A DNA stretch of 45,601 nt from Microcoleus sp. AS-A8 (GTDB taxonomy: Bacteria > Cyanobacteriota > Cyanobacteriia > Cyanobacteriales > Coleofasciculaceae). The position numbers and the translations under genes were made by a program. Below are positions 24,668-33,673 of the stretch, piece by piece. The DNA is taken from NCBI GenBank assembly GCA_039962225.1, contig JAMPKV010000040.1, positions 1 through 45,601 on the forward strand. Direction: 5' to 3'. The notes under the pieces were generated by a model, which made no database searches, was not told the DNA's origin, and was given only the letters and a program-made list of their open reading frames with translations. Within the stretch, counting starts at the first letter, position 1; each line of letters starts with the position of its first letter.

Positions 24668-25858
24668 ATGAATAAACAGGGTTTGTCAGTCGTGAAAAAC
24701 ACCAAAGGGGTGATTAAAAGTCCCTCATACCTCACCTCTTGCACTCGTGGCAACAACCCGTCAGGGAATCAATGTCCTGGCTCCCAGCTAAGACGGCATA
24801 CTCGTTTTTACACAGCCGTAGCGCTAACCCTTAACAGCTTAATCCTGACTTTCAGTACGGGAGTCCAAGCTCAATTTGTGCCTCCAGGCGTGCCAGAGGT
24901 TGAACTCCTAGAACAACTGGATGTCCCTTTAAACAATGGGATTCAAGGGGAAGATCGAAATCAGGCCGATTTCTTGATGCGGTTAGGAGGACAGGCGCAG
25001 GCGCAGGGAAATTATGACAAAGCGATCGCCAACTGGTTACAGGCACTCGACATTTATCAGCGAATTGGTGACCTTGAGGGTGAGGGTGTGACTTACGACT
25101 ACATCGGGGTAACCTATGCGAAAATGGGACGCTATCGGCAAGCAGAAGATGCCCTAAGACGGCGAGTTGGGGTTGCTCGTTCACGCCGAGATTTTCAAGG
25201 ACAGATTTATGGATTGAATAACTTGGGCACCATTTTGCTGGAATCCGGCAGTCCTGAATCGGCTCAGGCCACCTTTACAGAAGCCCTGACGATTGCTCGT
25301 AGTATCCAGAATAAAGCGGGCGAGGGCTTAAGTTTGAGTAACCTGGGTTTAGCGGCAGCAGCACAGGGAAGTTATTTTGAGGCGATTAAGCGTTACCAAG
25401 CAGCCTTGGTTTTGCGACGTCGGGCGGACGATTCCCTAGGGGAAGCAAATACACGAAATAATTTGGCAGACGCCTATCGCGCTGTCAACCTTTACAGGGA
25501 TGCCTTAATCACCTATCAAGGAGGATTGCGAGTGGCACAAGCGACGCGGGATATCCCCAATCAGTTTCGTGCACTTAGGGGTCTGGTGCAATCTTATAGC
25601 GCCATGAAGCAGTATCCGGTGGCGCTCAAACTTCTTGAACAACACAAAGCTTTAGCCCAAACACAGGCAAACCGTCGAGAACAACTGCTTTCGCTGAGGT
25701 ATGCGGCTCAACTTTATAGAGCGACAGGGAATTTGGTCAATGCTCGCATTCTTTATCAAGAAGCGATTGTACTGGCAAATGTTTTAGGAGAAACCCAAGA
25801 AGAAGCCTTCTTACGAGATGATTTGAGCCAAATCACTTATTCATTACCGAGGCTCTAA
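24668..25858 (+). CDS. Exported tetratricopeptide-repeat protein
   Basis: 396 residues from the ATG at 24668; GGGGAG ends six bases before it, which is better than the GTG one codon earlier. A long polar N-terminus leads to a hydrophobic signal segment (AVALTLNSLILTFSTGVQAQ near 50-70). After it come about seven TPR units between residues 100 and 385 (for example AQGNYDKAIANWLQALDIYQ, and NNLGTILLESGSPESAQATF). The repeats with G-x-x-L-x-N-L-G suit the TPR_12 kind that cyanobacteria use as protein-binding scaffolds. Location: periplasm or thylakoid lumen. Partner unknown. Confidence 0.82.
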   Translation: MNKQGLSVVKNTKGVIKSPSYLTSCTRGNNPSGNQCPGSQLRRHTRFYTAVALTLNSLILTFSTGVQAQFVPPGVPEVELLEQLDVPLNNGIQGEDRNQADFLMRLGGQAQAQGNYDKAIANWLQALDIYQRIGDLEGEGVTYDYIGVTYAKMGRYRQAEDALRRRVGVARSRRDFQGQIYGLNNLGTILLESGSPESAQATFTEALTIARSIQNKAGEGLSLSNLGLAAAAQGSYFEAIKRYQAALVLRRRADDSLGEANTRNNLADAYRAVNLYRDALITYQGGLRVAQATRDIPNQFRALRGLVQSYSAMKQYPVALKLLEQHKALAQTQANRREQLLSLRYAAQLYRATGNLVNARILYQEAIVLANVLGETQEEAFLRDDLSQITYSLPRL

Positions 25859-25891
25859 TTCTTCCCGTCTTAGCTCTTTTTAGATTTCTCT

Positions 25892-26968
25892 TTATTTCAA
25901 TCTAAAAACATCCGCATAAACACTATGCGGTTTAACAAGCCTTGCTTCATCGGGTGAATCATAAACGACCAAAAGGGAATCTGACTCACCCAAACAAGGA
26001 AAGAGTGCTAATCCCTCAGCATGATCAGCGCCCACATTAAAAGGTAAGTCAAATAAAAGCTCCAAATCTCCTGATTCCTGACTCGATAGGCTGTTGCTCG
26101 GATGCTCTAGGGCATTTTTCAGGCGGAAGATTCGCAAGGAACCTTCCAAATCCATGGTTGGCCCTGCCAGAATGATCAAATCGTCACCGTTCAAACACAG
26201 TTCCCGCACACCCAATCCATTCAGGTTTACAAAATGTTTTTTGTAGAGCTTTCCTTCTTCACCAATTTTTTTGAGCGTTAAGATTCCTGGTTCTTTTTCT
26301 TCAACTTCTATCTCCACAATAATCGCCCAACCTCGGAGCACAGGCCCCCGAAATCCTAGAAAAATCTTGCCTTGATGAACCGCTAATCCTTCAATATCAA
26401 AGCCATTTTCTTTGCTGGGAAGCGGAAAGCTTAAAAATGGCCCTAAGTGGCAGTCATCTTTGAGCGCTTCAATCAGAATGTTTTCGTCTTTTGTTTTTTG
26501 TAAATATGCCGCTGTCAATTTTTGGTCGGGATGATCAGGCAGCGACCCGGATTTTAATAATTCCCCATTAATAACAGGAATACGAGCAATTAAATAACGG
26601 TTCGGCTCAGCTTTGATGGTTGCGAGTCTATCCAAATCTTTCTGTGGATTTTTTCCTTTCGCCTTTTTGCGTTTTGTACTGTGGGAACCTGTTAACCAAA
26701 GATAATTATTTTCGTAATCCATGCCTTCAATGTCGATTTCGTCCTCCTGATTAAAGAGTTCGACGAAATCTCCCATCGAAAATGACTGGTGCTTTCCAAA
26801 GATATAAGGCTCAATCAGAGATAAGCGCTCAATGGTTATGCCTTCATCGGAACCGAGCCATAAGCTACCATCAGGTGTAAACGCAGCAGCAGATAGGTTT
26901 CCTACCATATCTTCAGATGGCTCGTCGAAACGCAGGAGTACGCGTGTTAATAAGAAGGGTTTGGGCAC
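25892..26968 (-). CDS. DUF3616 family protein
   Basis: 358 residues, no signal peptide or membrane span. It is beta-rich and reads like a six- to seven-bladed propeller: LSAAAFTPDGSLWLGSDEG, then DIEGMDYENNYLWLTGSHS, GFDIEGLAVHQGKIFLGFRG, and ADHAEGLALF. The repeated 'D-x-E-G-(M/L)-(A/D)' elements, which would place acidic residues around a central site, are typical of DUF3616. No function is established. It lies 33 bases from the end of the convergent TPR gene, so the two transcripts likely share a termination zone. Confidence 0.82.
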   Translation of the reverse strand: MPKPFLLTRVLLRFDEPSEDMVGNLSAAAFTPDGSLWLGSDEGITIERLSLIEPYIFGKHQSFSMGDFVELFNQEDEIDIEGMDYENNYLWLTGSHSTKRKKAKGKNPQKDLDRLATIKAEPNRYLIARIPVINGELLKSGSLPDHPDQKLTAAYLQKTKDENILIEALKDDCHLGPFLSFPLPSKENGFDIEGLAVHQGKIFLGFRGPVLRGWAIIVEIEVEEKEPGILTLKKIGEEGKLYKKHFVNLNGLGVRELCLNGDDLIILAGPTMDLEGSLRIFRLKNALEHPSNSLSSQESGDLELLFDLPFNVGADHAEGLALFPCLGESDSLLVVYDSPDEARLVKPHSVYADVFRLK

Positions 26969-27100
26969 AATAAATTTATTTTTTAGGATGTTGCAGGATT
27001 AGAGATTACTGCCAGTTTATCCCAAAGCCATCCTAGGCTCTCTAAAAGAAAGCTAAATTTCTTAAATTACTTTATATAACTCTTGGCGTTACCGCTTGCT

Positions 27101-27604
27101 TCAGCTTACCGCTTTCAGCCAGTTGTTGATGCGGCTATAAAGTGAGTGGGCAACTTGTGTGAGCTGGTGCTTGCGATACCACTTCTGGAAGGCTCTTTCG
27201 TAGTGTTCACCCTGTAATTGATAGGTATCCCAAGCATGAAGTCCTAGCCCAAGCCCCCAGAATAATAAAATATATAACGACCAAGACAGTTGTCCTGCCG
27301 TCAGTAGGTTCAGACAAACTAAAAAAAGATTAACAATTAAATACTTACCGAAACGTCTCTTGAGTTGGCTGCGCCGATAGAAATTAAATTCTTGATGCTT
27401 TTGCCGCTGTTGTTGCTGGAGAAGCCACTCCTGTTCTGCCTGGGCTAGGCTTTCAGTAGAAATACTTAATTCAGCGGCAATTTCCAGAAGCTGTTGGCGG
27501 GAAAATTCTCCGCCGTCAGACTGACGAGCGATCGCCAGATTCAGGATCTGCTGAATGTCTTCTTGCTGGTAAGAGCGGGCGATTTGGCGTTCAAAGACAG
27601 TCAT
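27101..27604 (-). CDS. 2TM domain-containing membrane protein
   Basis: 167 residues. The N-terminal half is a soluble helical segment that looks like SHOCT/DNA-binding-like repeats (DIQQILNLAIARQSDGGEFSRQQLLEIAAEL). RRRFGKYLIVNLFLVCLNLL and SWSLYILLFWGLGLGLHAWD form two membrane helices with a short turn, followed by a charged tail (HYERAFQKWYRKHQ). This matches the 2TM module of unknown function. It stands alone on this strand, divergent from the site-2 protease gene. Confidence 0.75.
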   Translation of the reverse strand: MTVFERQIARSYQQEDIQQILNLAIARQSDGGEFSRQQLLEIAAELSISTESLAQAEQEWLLQQQQRQKHQEFNFYRRSQLKRRFGKYLIVNLFLVCLNLLTAGQLSWSLYILLFWGLGLGLHAWDTYQLQGEHYERAFQKWYRKHQLTQVAHSLYSRINNWLKAVS

Positions 27605-27873
27605 AATCTAATGGTTATTAATAAAGGGATTCCTTTCTGCTCTAAGAAGATGATGCCACTCAAGGCACAGGGGAGCAGTCCTTATTTTATTATGGCGATA
27701 TCCAGAGGGATGTCACAGGCAACCTTCATGCTCAAAACCGAACTCTTGGGGTCGGTTCTTACGACAATTGATAGATGAATAAAGGTTTTACATTTCGTTA
27801 CGATGGAGACATGACAAGAAATAAAATTAACAACAGAAAAAAGTCTTAAATAAAAAGATTTAAGGGAGCGCTT

Positions 27874-28998
27874 ATGAACGGTAGTATTCGTGTTGGTAAC
27901 TTATTTGGCATTCCTTTTTATGTGCATCCGTCCTGGTTTTTAGTCTTGGGCTTGGTTACTTTTAGCTATGGAGGTCAACTGTCAGCTATTTTTCCGGGTT
28001 TGGCTAGTGGATTAGCCTTTCTTCTGGGATTTGTTGCAGCCTTGTTCTTATTTGCCTCCGTCCTAGCTCATGAATTGGGTCATAGCTTTGTGGCTCTTTG
28101 GCAAGGCATTGAAGTTAAATCCATCAGCTTATTTCTCTTTGGCGGTCTAGCGGCGTTGGAGAAAGAGTCAGAAACTCCGGCTCAATCTTTTTGGGTCGCG
28201 ATCGCAGGGCCACTCGTCAGCCTCTTGCTCTTCGGTCTGTTCACAGCGATTGGCATCGGCACGCCGATTACAGGGCCATTGGCCGCGATGGTTAGCCTGC
28301 TGGCCTACATTAACTTGATGCTGGCCTTATTTAATCTGATTCCCGGCTTACCTCTGGATGGCGGCAATATCCTGAAGTCTGTGGTGTGGAAAATCACAGG
28401 TAATCCTTATAAAGGTGTAGTTTTTGCTAGCCGCGTTGGTCAGTTTTTAGGTTGGATTGGCATTAGCATAGGATTCCTCGCCGTCTTAGGAATTAGCAAT
28501 TTCGGTAGCTTCTGGACTCTGTTAATTGGTTGGTTCCTGCTGCGAAATGCAGGTTCCTCTGCCCAATCCGCCAGAATCCAAGATAAGTTACTGGGTTTAA
28601 CGGCTGAAGATGCTGTGATTCCCAATAGCCCGATTGTATCGGCTGACTTGTCTCTGCGAGAGTTTGCCAATAACTACATCATTGGTAAAGCAGAATGGCA
28701 CAAGTTCTTAGTCACGGATGAGGATGGTCAATTGTTGGGTGCGATCGCTGTTGATGACATGAGAGCAGTACCCACCTCCCACTGGAATGAAACCCCCGTC
28801 CAAGAACTGATGCGGCCTGTTGATTACTCCACAACTGTGAAATCCGATCAATCCCTTTTGGAAGTTGTGACACTTTTGGAGCAAGGAAAACTCACTCAAC
28901 TGCCTGTTATTCGTGATAACGGTGTGCTAGTCGGAATTCTCGAAAAAGCATCCATTATTCGCCTACTCGAGCAAAGAGCACAAGCTAAACCTGCTTAA
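27874..28998 (+). CDS. Site-2 protease family protein with C-terminal CBS pair (M50)
   Basis: 374 residues. About six membrane spans. The zinc site is HELGH at 66-70 in the second long helix, with the third ligand in NLIPGLPLDGG (Asp162). This is the compact S2P class without PDZ domains. From about residue 250 two CBS motifs follow (WHKFLVTDEDGQLLGAIAVD and LTQLPVIRDNGVLVGILEK), which in related proteins bind adenine nucleotides. It probably cuts membrane-bound regulators within the lipid bilayer. GGGAG lies five bases before the ATG. The gene ends with a clear hairpin terminator. Confidence 0.92.
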   Translation: MNGSIRVGNLFGIPFYVHPSWFLVLGLVTFSYGGQLSAIFPGLASGLAFLLGFVAALFLFASVLAHELGHSFVALWQGIEVKSISLFLFGGLAALEKESETPAQSFWVAIAGPLVSLLLFGLFTAIGIGTPITGPLAAMVSLLAYINLMLALFNLIPGLPLDGGNILKSVVWKITGNPYKGVVFASRVGQFLGWIGISIGFLAVLGISNFGSFWTLLIGWFLLRNAGSSAQSARIQDKLLGLTAEDAVIPNSPIVSADLSLREFANNYIIGKAEWHKFLVTDEDGQLLGAIAVDDMRAVPTSHWNETPVQELMRPVDYSTTVKSDQSLLEVVTLLEQGKLTQLPVIRDNGVLVGILEKASIIRLLEQRAQAKPA

Positions 28999-29053
28999 CG
29001 AGCTAATCCCTTACAGGAGTTAATACCCAATCTTTGCTTAACTTGAAATTCCT

Positions 29054-29084
29054 AGCCTCCTTAATCTAAGGGAGGCTCTTTTGT
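29054..29084 (+). terminator. Intrinsic terminator after the site-2 protease gene
   Basis: AGCCTCC (29054-29060) pairs with GGAGGCT (29071-29077), followed by CTTTTG. A 7-bp GC-rich stem and short T-tract 55 bases after the stop fit a Rho-independent terminator on the plus strand. Confidence 0.7.
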
Positions 29085-29124
29085 GGCTTAGGTGTAGGTG
29101 AGTCGCCTTAACCACGACGGCTCG

Positions 29125-29772
29125 TTAAAGTAACCAGCTTTTGTTAGCAAAATCAGCAGGCTTTTCACTTTCTGTTTGAATCGGTCTCCCTGGCCTGGTT
29201 TCGGGTACTCTCTGTGCTTGTACTTGTATTTTAAGGTTTTCCTTTGGCTTTTCTTCTTTGATTTCGTTTGTTTTTTTCAGGATAGTAATTTCCTGCATCA
29301 GCTTTTCATTGGTTTGAGCCAGTTGAACAGCGGCTGCTTTAGCTTTTTCCAACTCTTTACTAAGCTGAGTTATTTTTTGTAGGTCCTTTTGTTGCTGCTG
29401 CATCGATTCTTTTTGCCCCTCTAACTCGGATTGTAAATCTACAACTTTTTGTTGGAGAGAGTCTTCTTTTTTTTGGGCTTTTTCGAGAGCCTCTTCCAAT
29501 TCGGTCAAATTTTCTTCCTGATCTTGTGTTTCCTTCACCGATTTTTTTTGCCCCTCTAACTCAGATTGTAAATCTGCAACTTTTTGTTGGAGAGAGTCTT
29601 CTTTTTTTTGGGCTTTTTCGAGAGCCTCTTTCAATTCGGTCAAATTTTTTTCCTGATCTTGTATTTTCTTCTCGGCTTCGTTCAGTTTCGCTTTTAACTG
29701 AGTAAGCGTTGCTTCCAACTCTGCCTTGGTAGGCGCTGAGCGTTTTGTACGAAAGTTGCTTTGTGAATTCAT
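29125..29772 (-). CDS. Coiled-coil protein with internal 45-residue duplication
   Basis: 215 residues, almost all predicted coiled coil (residues 12-170) with heptads of Leu/Val and Glu/Lys/Gln. Two near-identical 45-residue blocks (QDQEKNLTELKEALEKAQKK onward, and QDQEENLTELEEALEKAQKK onward) lie back to back. In DNA they are 135-bp repeats that still match at almost every base, so the duplication is recent. The N-terminus is basic and Ser-rich, the tail is polar with TRPGRPIQTE. No membrane span. The function is unknown; such proteins are often scaffolds or cell-shape factors. The reading frame is kept because the repeat length is a multiple of three. Confidence 0.7.
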   Translation of the reverse strand: MNSQSNFRTKRSAPTKAELEATLTQLKAKLNEAEKKIQDQEKNLTELKEALEKAQKKEDSLQQKVADLQSELEGQKKSVKETQDQEENLTELEEALEKAQKKEDSLQQKVVDLQSELEGQKESMQQQQKDLQKITQLSKELEKAKAAAVQLAQTNEKLMQEITILKKTNEIKEEKPKENLKIQVQAQRVPETRPGRPIQTESEKPADFANKSWLL

Positions 29773-30016
29773 TTTTACAAGTTAATAATGCCCAGAAGGG
29801 TTAGGCTTTGCATACTTAAAGTTCAAACAAGCTTAGCTGGCACTTAAAGTCAGTGAATCTCCACAATTACATCTATCCTGTGACAGGCAGGAAGGAGTGA
29901 CTACTGGATTAAGTGTCAGTCTCAGCAAGTAAAGTCTGGTGTTGTTCTATGCCTGTAGTTGATAACTATCAATGCATACTCTGCCTAATTTTACTATTTT
30001 ATGGCCTGCGGTTGTC

Positions 30017-30361
30017 CTAAATTTCTGGATTTTGTTCTAGCAGATGCCTAACCCCCCATTCATGCATTGAATCAATAATGGGTTTCAGGCTTTCCCCTAA
30101 CGAGGTTAGAGAGTATTCAACTTTAGGAGGAACCTGCAAATAAACCTCCCGATGAATGATGCCATCGTGTTCCATCTCCCGTAGTTGTTGCGTCAGCATT
30201 TTTTGGGTAATGCCGTTTAAAGCGCGGTGCAACTGACCAAAACGCTGTACGCCCTGAAATAACTCCCGCAGAATCAAGACTTTCCAGCGTCCGCCAATAA
30301 CCTCTAGGGTTCTTTCTACCGGACAACTTGCTCTCTCGGTACTAGCTGCTTGAGCTGCCAT
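30017..30361 (-). CDS. HxlR-family transcriptional regulator
   Basis: 114 residues, a standard size. CPVERTLEVIGGRWKVLILREL starts the winged-helix domain with the redox-type N-terminal cysteine (Cys13) that many HxlR members use. The recognition helix lies around ITQKMLTQQLREMEHDG, and the wing is VPPKVEYSLTSLG. HxlR regulators typically control a divergent or neighbouring operon in response to aldehyde, quinone or oxidative stress. Here the divergent gene is a pirin, preceded by a broken CDGSH frame. The intergenic repeats of ACTTT/AAAGT could be its binding site. Confidence 0.92.
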   Translation of the reverse strand: MAAQAASTERASCPVERTLEVIGGRWKVLILRELFQGVQRFGQLHRALNGITQKMLTQQLREMEHDGIIHREVYLQVPPKVEYSLTSLGESLKPIIDSMHEWGVRHLLEQNPEI

Positions 30362-30380
30362 AGTATCTTTTTGGGTACTA

Positions 30381-30440
30381 CCTTACTTTAAAGTGCATAC
30401 TTTCCATAATAACCTTACTTAGCCTAAAGTATAAATATAC
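30381..30440. promoter_or_regulatory. Candidate HxlR operator/promoter
   Basis: ACTTTAAAGT at 30385-30394 is a perfect 10-base palindrome. Related ACTTT, ACTTA and AAAGTAT half-sites recur through 30440. It begins about 20 bases before the HxlR start codon, where an autoregulatory site would be expected. Inferred from symmetry and position only. Confidence 0.45.
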
Positions 30441-30460
30441 GAAAAAGGCACTAAGGAAAG

Positions 30461-30500
30461 GATGAAGGATAAAAGGTAAAAAGTTCTTTTACACTTCATC
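30461..30500. repeat. Compound hairpin before the broken CDGSH gene
   Basis: GATGAAG (30461-30467) pairs with CTTCATC (30494-30500), and inside it TAAAAG (30470-30475) pairs with CTTTTA (30486-30491), leaving a two-base mismatch. This matches the GGATGAAGGATAAA-type repeats common in cyanobacterial intergenic DNA. It lies 31 bases before the CDGSH start codon. Confidence 0.6.
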
Positions 30501-30531
30501 TTCTCAGCATTAGTTTTTTCAGGAGAACCCA

Positions 30532-30654
30532 ATGAGTAAGCCTGTTATTGCTGATAAAAAGCCTGGTGTTATTGAAGTAGGAGTAAAGACTTCTTACTGG
30601 TGTTCATCAACACAGGGAATATCCCAAGACGCCAGCCTAAACTCTGAATTCTAA
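30532..30654 (+). pseudogene. Truncated CDGSH iron-sulfur protein
   Basis: The frame reads MSKPVIADKKPGVIEVG and then SYWCSSTQ before running to a stop after 40 residues. Short CDGSH proteins of about 75-80 residues begin in very similar fashion (M-S-x-P-V-I-A-D-K-K-P), continue with Y-x-W-C-x-C-G, and end in the C-D-G-S-H cluster ligands. Here the first Cys of that pattern is kept (YWCS) but sequence after it no longer matches, and the CDGSH ligands are gone. AGGAG lies upstream at a proper distance. A deletion joining the N-terminus to unrelated DNA fits best. The neighbours HxlR and pirin suggest it once belonged to a redox-stress unit. Confidence 0.55.
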
Positions 30655-30680
30655 AGTTTTGAATTAAATAGGAGCAGGCA

Positions 30681-31379
30681 ATGATCACACTTAGAAAAGC
30701 TGAAGATCGAGGACACGCGAATCATGGTTGGTTGGATACATACCACACCTTTTCATTCGCTAACTATTACGATCCCAAACATATGGGATTTCGCGCCCTA
30801 CGGGTGATTAATGAAGACTACGTTAGCCCTACGGCTGGTTTTGGAACCCATGGACATCGCGATATGGAAATCATCACCTATGTTCTAGAAGGAGCATTAG
30901 AACACAAGGACAATATTGGTAATGGTTCAGTGATTCAGCCGGGTGAAGTACAACGGATGAGTGCTGGGACAGGAATCCTACACAGTGAGTTTAATCACTC
31001 CGAAAATGAAGCGGTTCATTTGCTGCAAATTTGGCTGTTACCCGCTCAAAACGGATTATCGCCAAGTTATGAACAACGGAACTTTTCCCCAGCCAAGACT
31101 CCAGGCAAACTGCATTTAGTTGCAGCTAAAGATGGGCGAGAGGGTGCTGTTACGGTTCATCAAGATGTAGATTTGTATGCTGCGGTTTTGAAAGCAGGCG
31201 ATCGCCTTTCTCATACCCTCCAACCTCAACGTCATGCCTGGGTACAGGTAGCACGAGGTGCGATTACTCTGAACGGATTGCCTCTTGATACGAGTGATGG
31301 AGCCGCTATCAGCAACGAAACAGAAGTTGTGATTGAAGCGACGAAAGAAGCAGAAATTCTGCTATTCGATCTGGCATAA
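30681..31379 (+). CDS. Pirin family protein (YhaK-like quercetin dioxygenase type)
   Basis: 232 residues, a normal pirin size. The N-terminal cupin has the metal-site motif [19 protein letters not shown] and the second conserved block [15 protein letters not shown]. The C-terminal cupin is degenerate, as usual ([18 protein letters not shown]). Pirins bind iron and some oxidise quercetin-like compounds; physiological substrates are generally unknown. AGGAGC precedes the ATG with good spacing. The gene is divergent from an HxlR regulator, a pairing that suggests control by stress or an electrophile. Confidence 0.93.
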   Translation: MITLRKAEDRGHANHGWLDTYHTFSFANYYDPKHMGFRALRVINEDYVSPTAGFGTHGHRDMEIITYVLEGALEHKDNIGNGSVIQPGEVQRMSAGTGILHSEFNHSENEAVHLLQIWLLPAQNGLSPSYEQRNFSPAKTPGKLHLVAAKDGREGAVTVHQDVDLYAAVLKAGDRLSHTLQPQRHAWVQVARGAITLNGLPLDTSDGAAISNETEVVIEATKEAEILLFDLA

Positions 31380-31415
31380 GCAGCTAACCCTGGAAGAACA
31401 CAAAACTCTCCTGAA

Positions 31416-31442
31416 TCTGCCCCTCCTAATACGAGGGGCAGA
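31416..31442. terminator. Hairpin between convergent pirin and phosphoesterase genes
   Basis: TCTGCCCCTC (31416-31425) pairs perfectly with GAGGGGCAGA (31433-31442) across seven bases. There is no long T-tract on either strand, but on the minus strand GTTTTG follows at some distance. Its position 36 bases after the pirin stop supports a termination role for one or both genes. Confidence 0.6.
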
Positions 31443-31483
31443 ACCCAACAATTACAGAGCGAAAATCCATATAGGATTATTCA

Positions 31484-33436
31484 TTAAGGGAACGGCAGTT
31501 TGATAATGTTTTGAGGTATGATGCCAGCCAACCCAGCAGCAATAATTAGCCCTGTAATGATTAAGGCGACGCCAGCCAAAAGTACTGCATCCTTGTTTTG
31601 AAATTTCCTTGAAGTAATGGGTTGAGCTAATCGGAATTCATCAAATTTCACGACTTTTGATTTCGACGAGTCCCCAGGGGATAGCTTCGCTTCACGCGTA
31701 TCAAAACGATAGCTGCTCACTGTACCTTTACCTGTGTCTAAGATACTAAAAGCTGTGATGTCATTACTCGCTATATAAGGCAGCCGCTGCTGCTCATCAC
31801 CGAGCAACGGTGCAAGTGTTGGCATCACAGGTTCCAGTCCATTGGGATTACCTGTCGCCGTATATTCTGCCTGAAAACCTATTGGCACCGGACGCTTTTT
31901 ATTGCCGATATAAGCACCATAAGTATTGCCGACATTTGAAGTTTCTAAAAAGTGCATCCCACTCGGAGAAACAAAGCGATTCCACAGATGCGAATGTCCA
32001 TAAAATACCAGTTGTACATTCGCCGCCTCTAACAGAGGTACAATGTCACGAATAATGTAATCCTCTGCCTTGGGGTACTCGTAACGTACCGCTTTAATAC
32101 GTCCCTCTTCATCCCGTTTAATCAACTGTACCGGATAAGTATAAGCGGGGACAATATTATCGCCCAGTGAATGGGGCGGATGGTGAAACATCACAATCTT
32201 ATACTTCGCCTGTTTAAATTCTGGACTGTTGAGTTCTTTCTCCAACCATTTATATTGGACGCTACCCTTAGCAACTGGCTCAAAGATATGTTGTCCATAT
32301 CCCCACGCTATGGGATTATTTAAGTCTTTTTCTCGTTCTCGATATCTACCTTTGGCATCTGCCTCTAAGCTAGGAGTTCTCCAAATATTGGTGATGGATA
32401 GCACGACCAATCGGATGTCCCCAAAGGTTATAGAATAATTATTCTCTACTCCAGATTTGTTCGGAGGTAAGGTGAAAATTTCGTTATAAGTGTCGGTATT
32501 AAAGGAATTATTTTTCAGCCAAGCTTGACGCACTTTTGGGTCATTCTTGGGGTTTAAGTACTTGGCTTTTATTTGATAAAGTCTTTGGGCAATAGTACGA
32601 GGATAGGGGTCGTTAAACTGGTCATTTAAGTTATGCTCATTGGAAAAGCGTCCCATGACCTCATGATTTCCAACGGCTGGGAATAGGGGGGCATATTGGA
32701 TTAACTCACCGCCTTTATAAGTTGTTTTGATGCCCTCTTTCTCTAGCTCGTAATCTGCCCGACCTTGGAGACAGGGAAAAAAGGCACCGCCACGATTATC
32801 ATCAAACCATTCCGAAGCGCGATCAGGAACGTTGACTAAATCACCGGCCAAGAAGACGGCATCAACTTGTCCAATAGTTTCATAGACTTTCTGGAGATTT
32901 GCCGCTGTCATCGGCATCAATTGGTGGTCAGAAGTGAGAAGAATTTTCAGTGGGGTTCCTGGTGCCGGTTTCGGCGCAAGAGTAAACTGATGGCTGCTCA
33001 CTTTTTGGTCATCTTCCCGCACACTCGTCACCTGATAAGGCACACGCCTGCCAGCCGTTAAACCTGTGATTGTCGCTTCATGACGCCAGATATCCCTCCT
33101 GGTCGGTTGCTGATAAATTTGACCCTCTTGTGTTTGTTTCCCCACTTTGGATTTCTGGTCTTCCCGTGTACGACTGAGTTTGGTCGTAGTGGCGATCGCC
33201 GTGCGACTGAGTCCTTGTCCGTAGCTGACGCTATGGCGGGAGCCTGCAAACTCAGTAAACCAAACCACTCGCACTGAATTCTCCGTTGGCAGTTGCAAAA
33301 ACGGGTCAGTCAGCAACTGAGGTGCAGATGTCATTATGGGCTGCCTATTCAGGATTACTAGGACGGGGGCAAGGGTAATGCAGACGATAAACACAGCCGC
33401 TATGAGGAGGGGACGACTGGTTAAGCGCTTGACCAT
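31484..33436 (-). CDS. Membrane-anchored metallophosphoesterase (purple acid phosphatase-like)
   Basis: 650 residues. An N-terminal membrane span (LLIAAVFIVCITLAPVLVIL, about 9-29) is followed by a fibronectin-like domain to about residue 155 (NSVRVVWFTEFAG, the usual purple acid phosphatase prelude). The calcineurin-like core then shows ILLTSDHQ, FLAGDLVN, AVGNHEVMG, MFHHPPHS and FYGHSHLW, which together supply the two-metal site. A second hydrophobic segment near the C-terminus (AVLLAGVALIITGLIIAAGL) suggests anchoring at both ends. It likely acts outside the cytoplasmic membrane on phosphate esters. The first metal motif is D-H where D-x-H is usual. Confidence 0.85.
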   Translation of the reverse strand: MVKRLTSRPLLIAAVFIVCITLAPVLVILNRQPIMTSAPQLLTDPFLQLPTENSVRVVWFTEFAGSRHSVSYGQGLSRTAIATTTKLSRTREDQKSKVGKQTQEGQIYQQPTRRDIWRHEATITGLTAGRRVPYQVTSVREDDQKVSSHQFTLAPKPAPGTPLKILLTSDHQLMPMTAANLQKVYETIGQVDAVFLAGDLVNVPDRASEWFDDNRGGAFFPCLQGRADYELEKEGIKTTYKGGELIQYAPLFPAVGNHEVMGRFSNEHNLNDQFNDPYPRTIAQRLYQIKAKYLNPKNDPKVRQAWLKNNSFNTDTYNEIFTLPPNKSGVENNYSITFGDIRLVVLSITNIWRTPSLEADAKGRYREREKDLNNPIAWGYGQHIFEPVAKGSVQYKWLEKELNSPEFKQAKYKIVMFHHPPHSLGDNIVPAYTYPVQLIKRDEEGRIKAVRYEYPKAEDYIIRDIVPLLEAANVQLVFYGHSHLWNRFVSPSGMHFLETSNVGNTYGAYIGNKKRPVPIGFQAEYTATGNPNGLEPVMPTLAPLLGDEQQRLPYIASNDITAFSILDTGKGTVSSYRFDTREAKLSPGDSSKSKVVKFDEFRLAQPITSRKFQNKDAVLLAGVALIITGLIIAAGLAGIIPQNIIKLPFP

Positions 33437-33673
33437 TGAGCGTCTTGGGTAAAAAACAGGAGTGTAATAGTTTATCGCACTTTAACAGGTAGTCGTGATG
33501 GAGTCATGTCTTGGGCATCACATTATCTGGGTTTTGAAGCGTAACAACAAGGAATTGTGCGATCAGGCGCATCACACCTGAATTTGTCATAACTTATGTC
33601 AAATTTAGGCAACAAAAAGCCAGAAAGATAAAAATAAGATAGACCCTCTGTTCGTTTCACACCGTCTTGAGCA

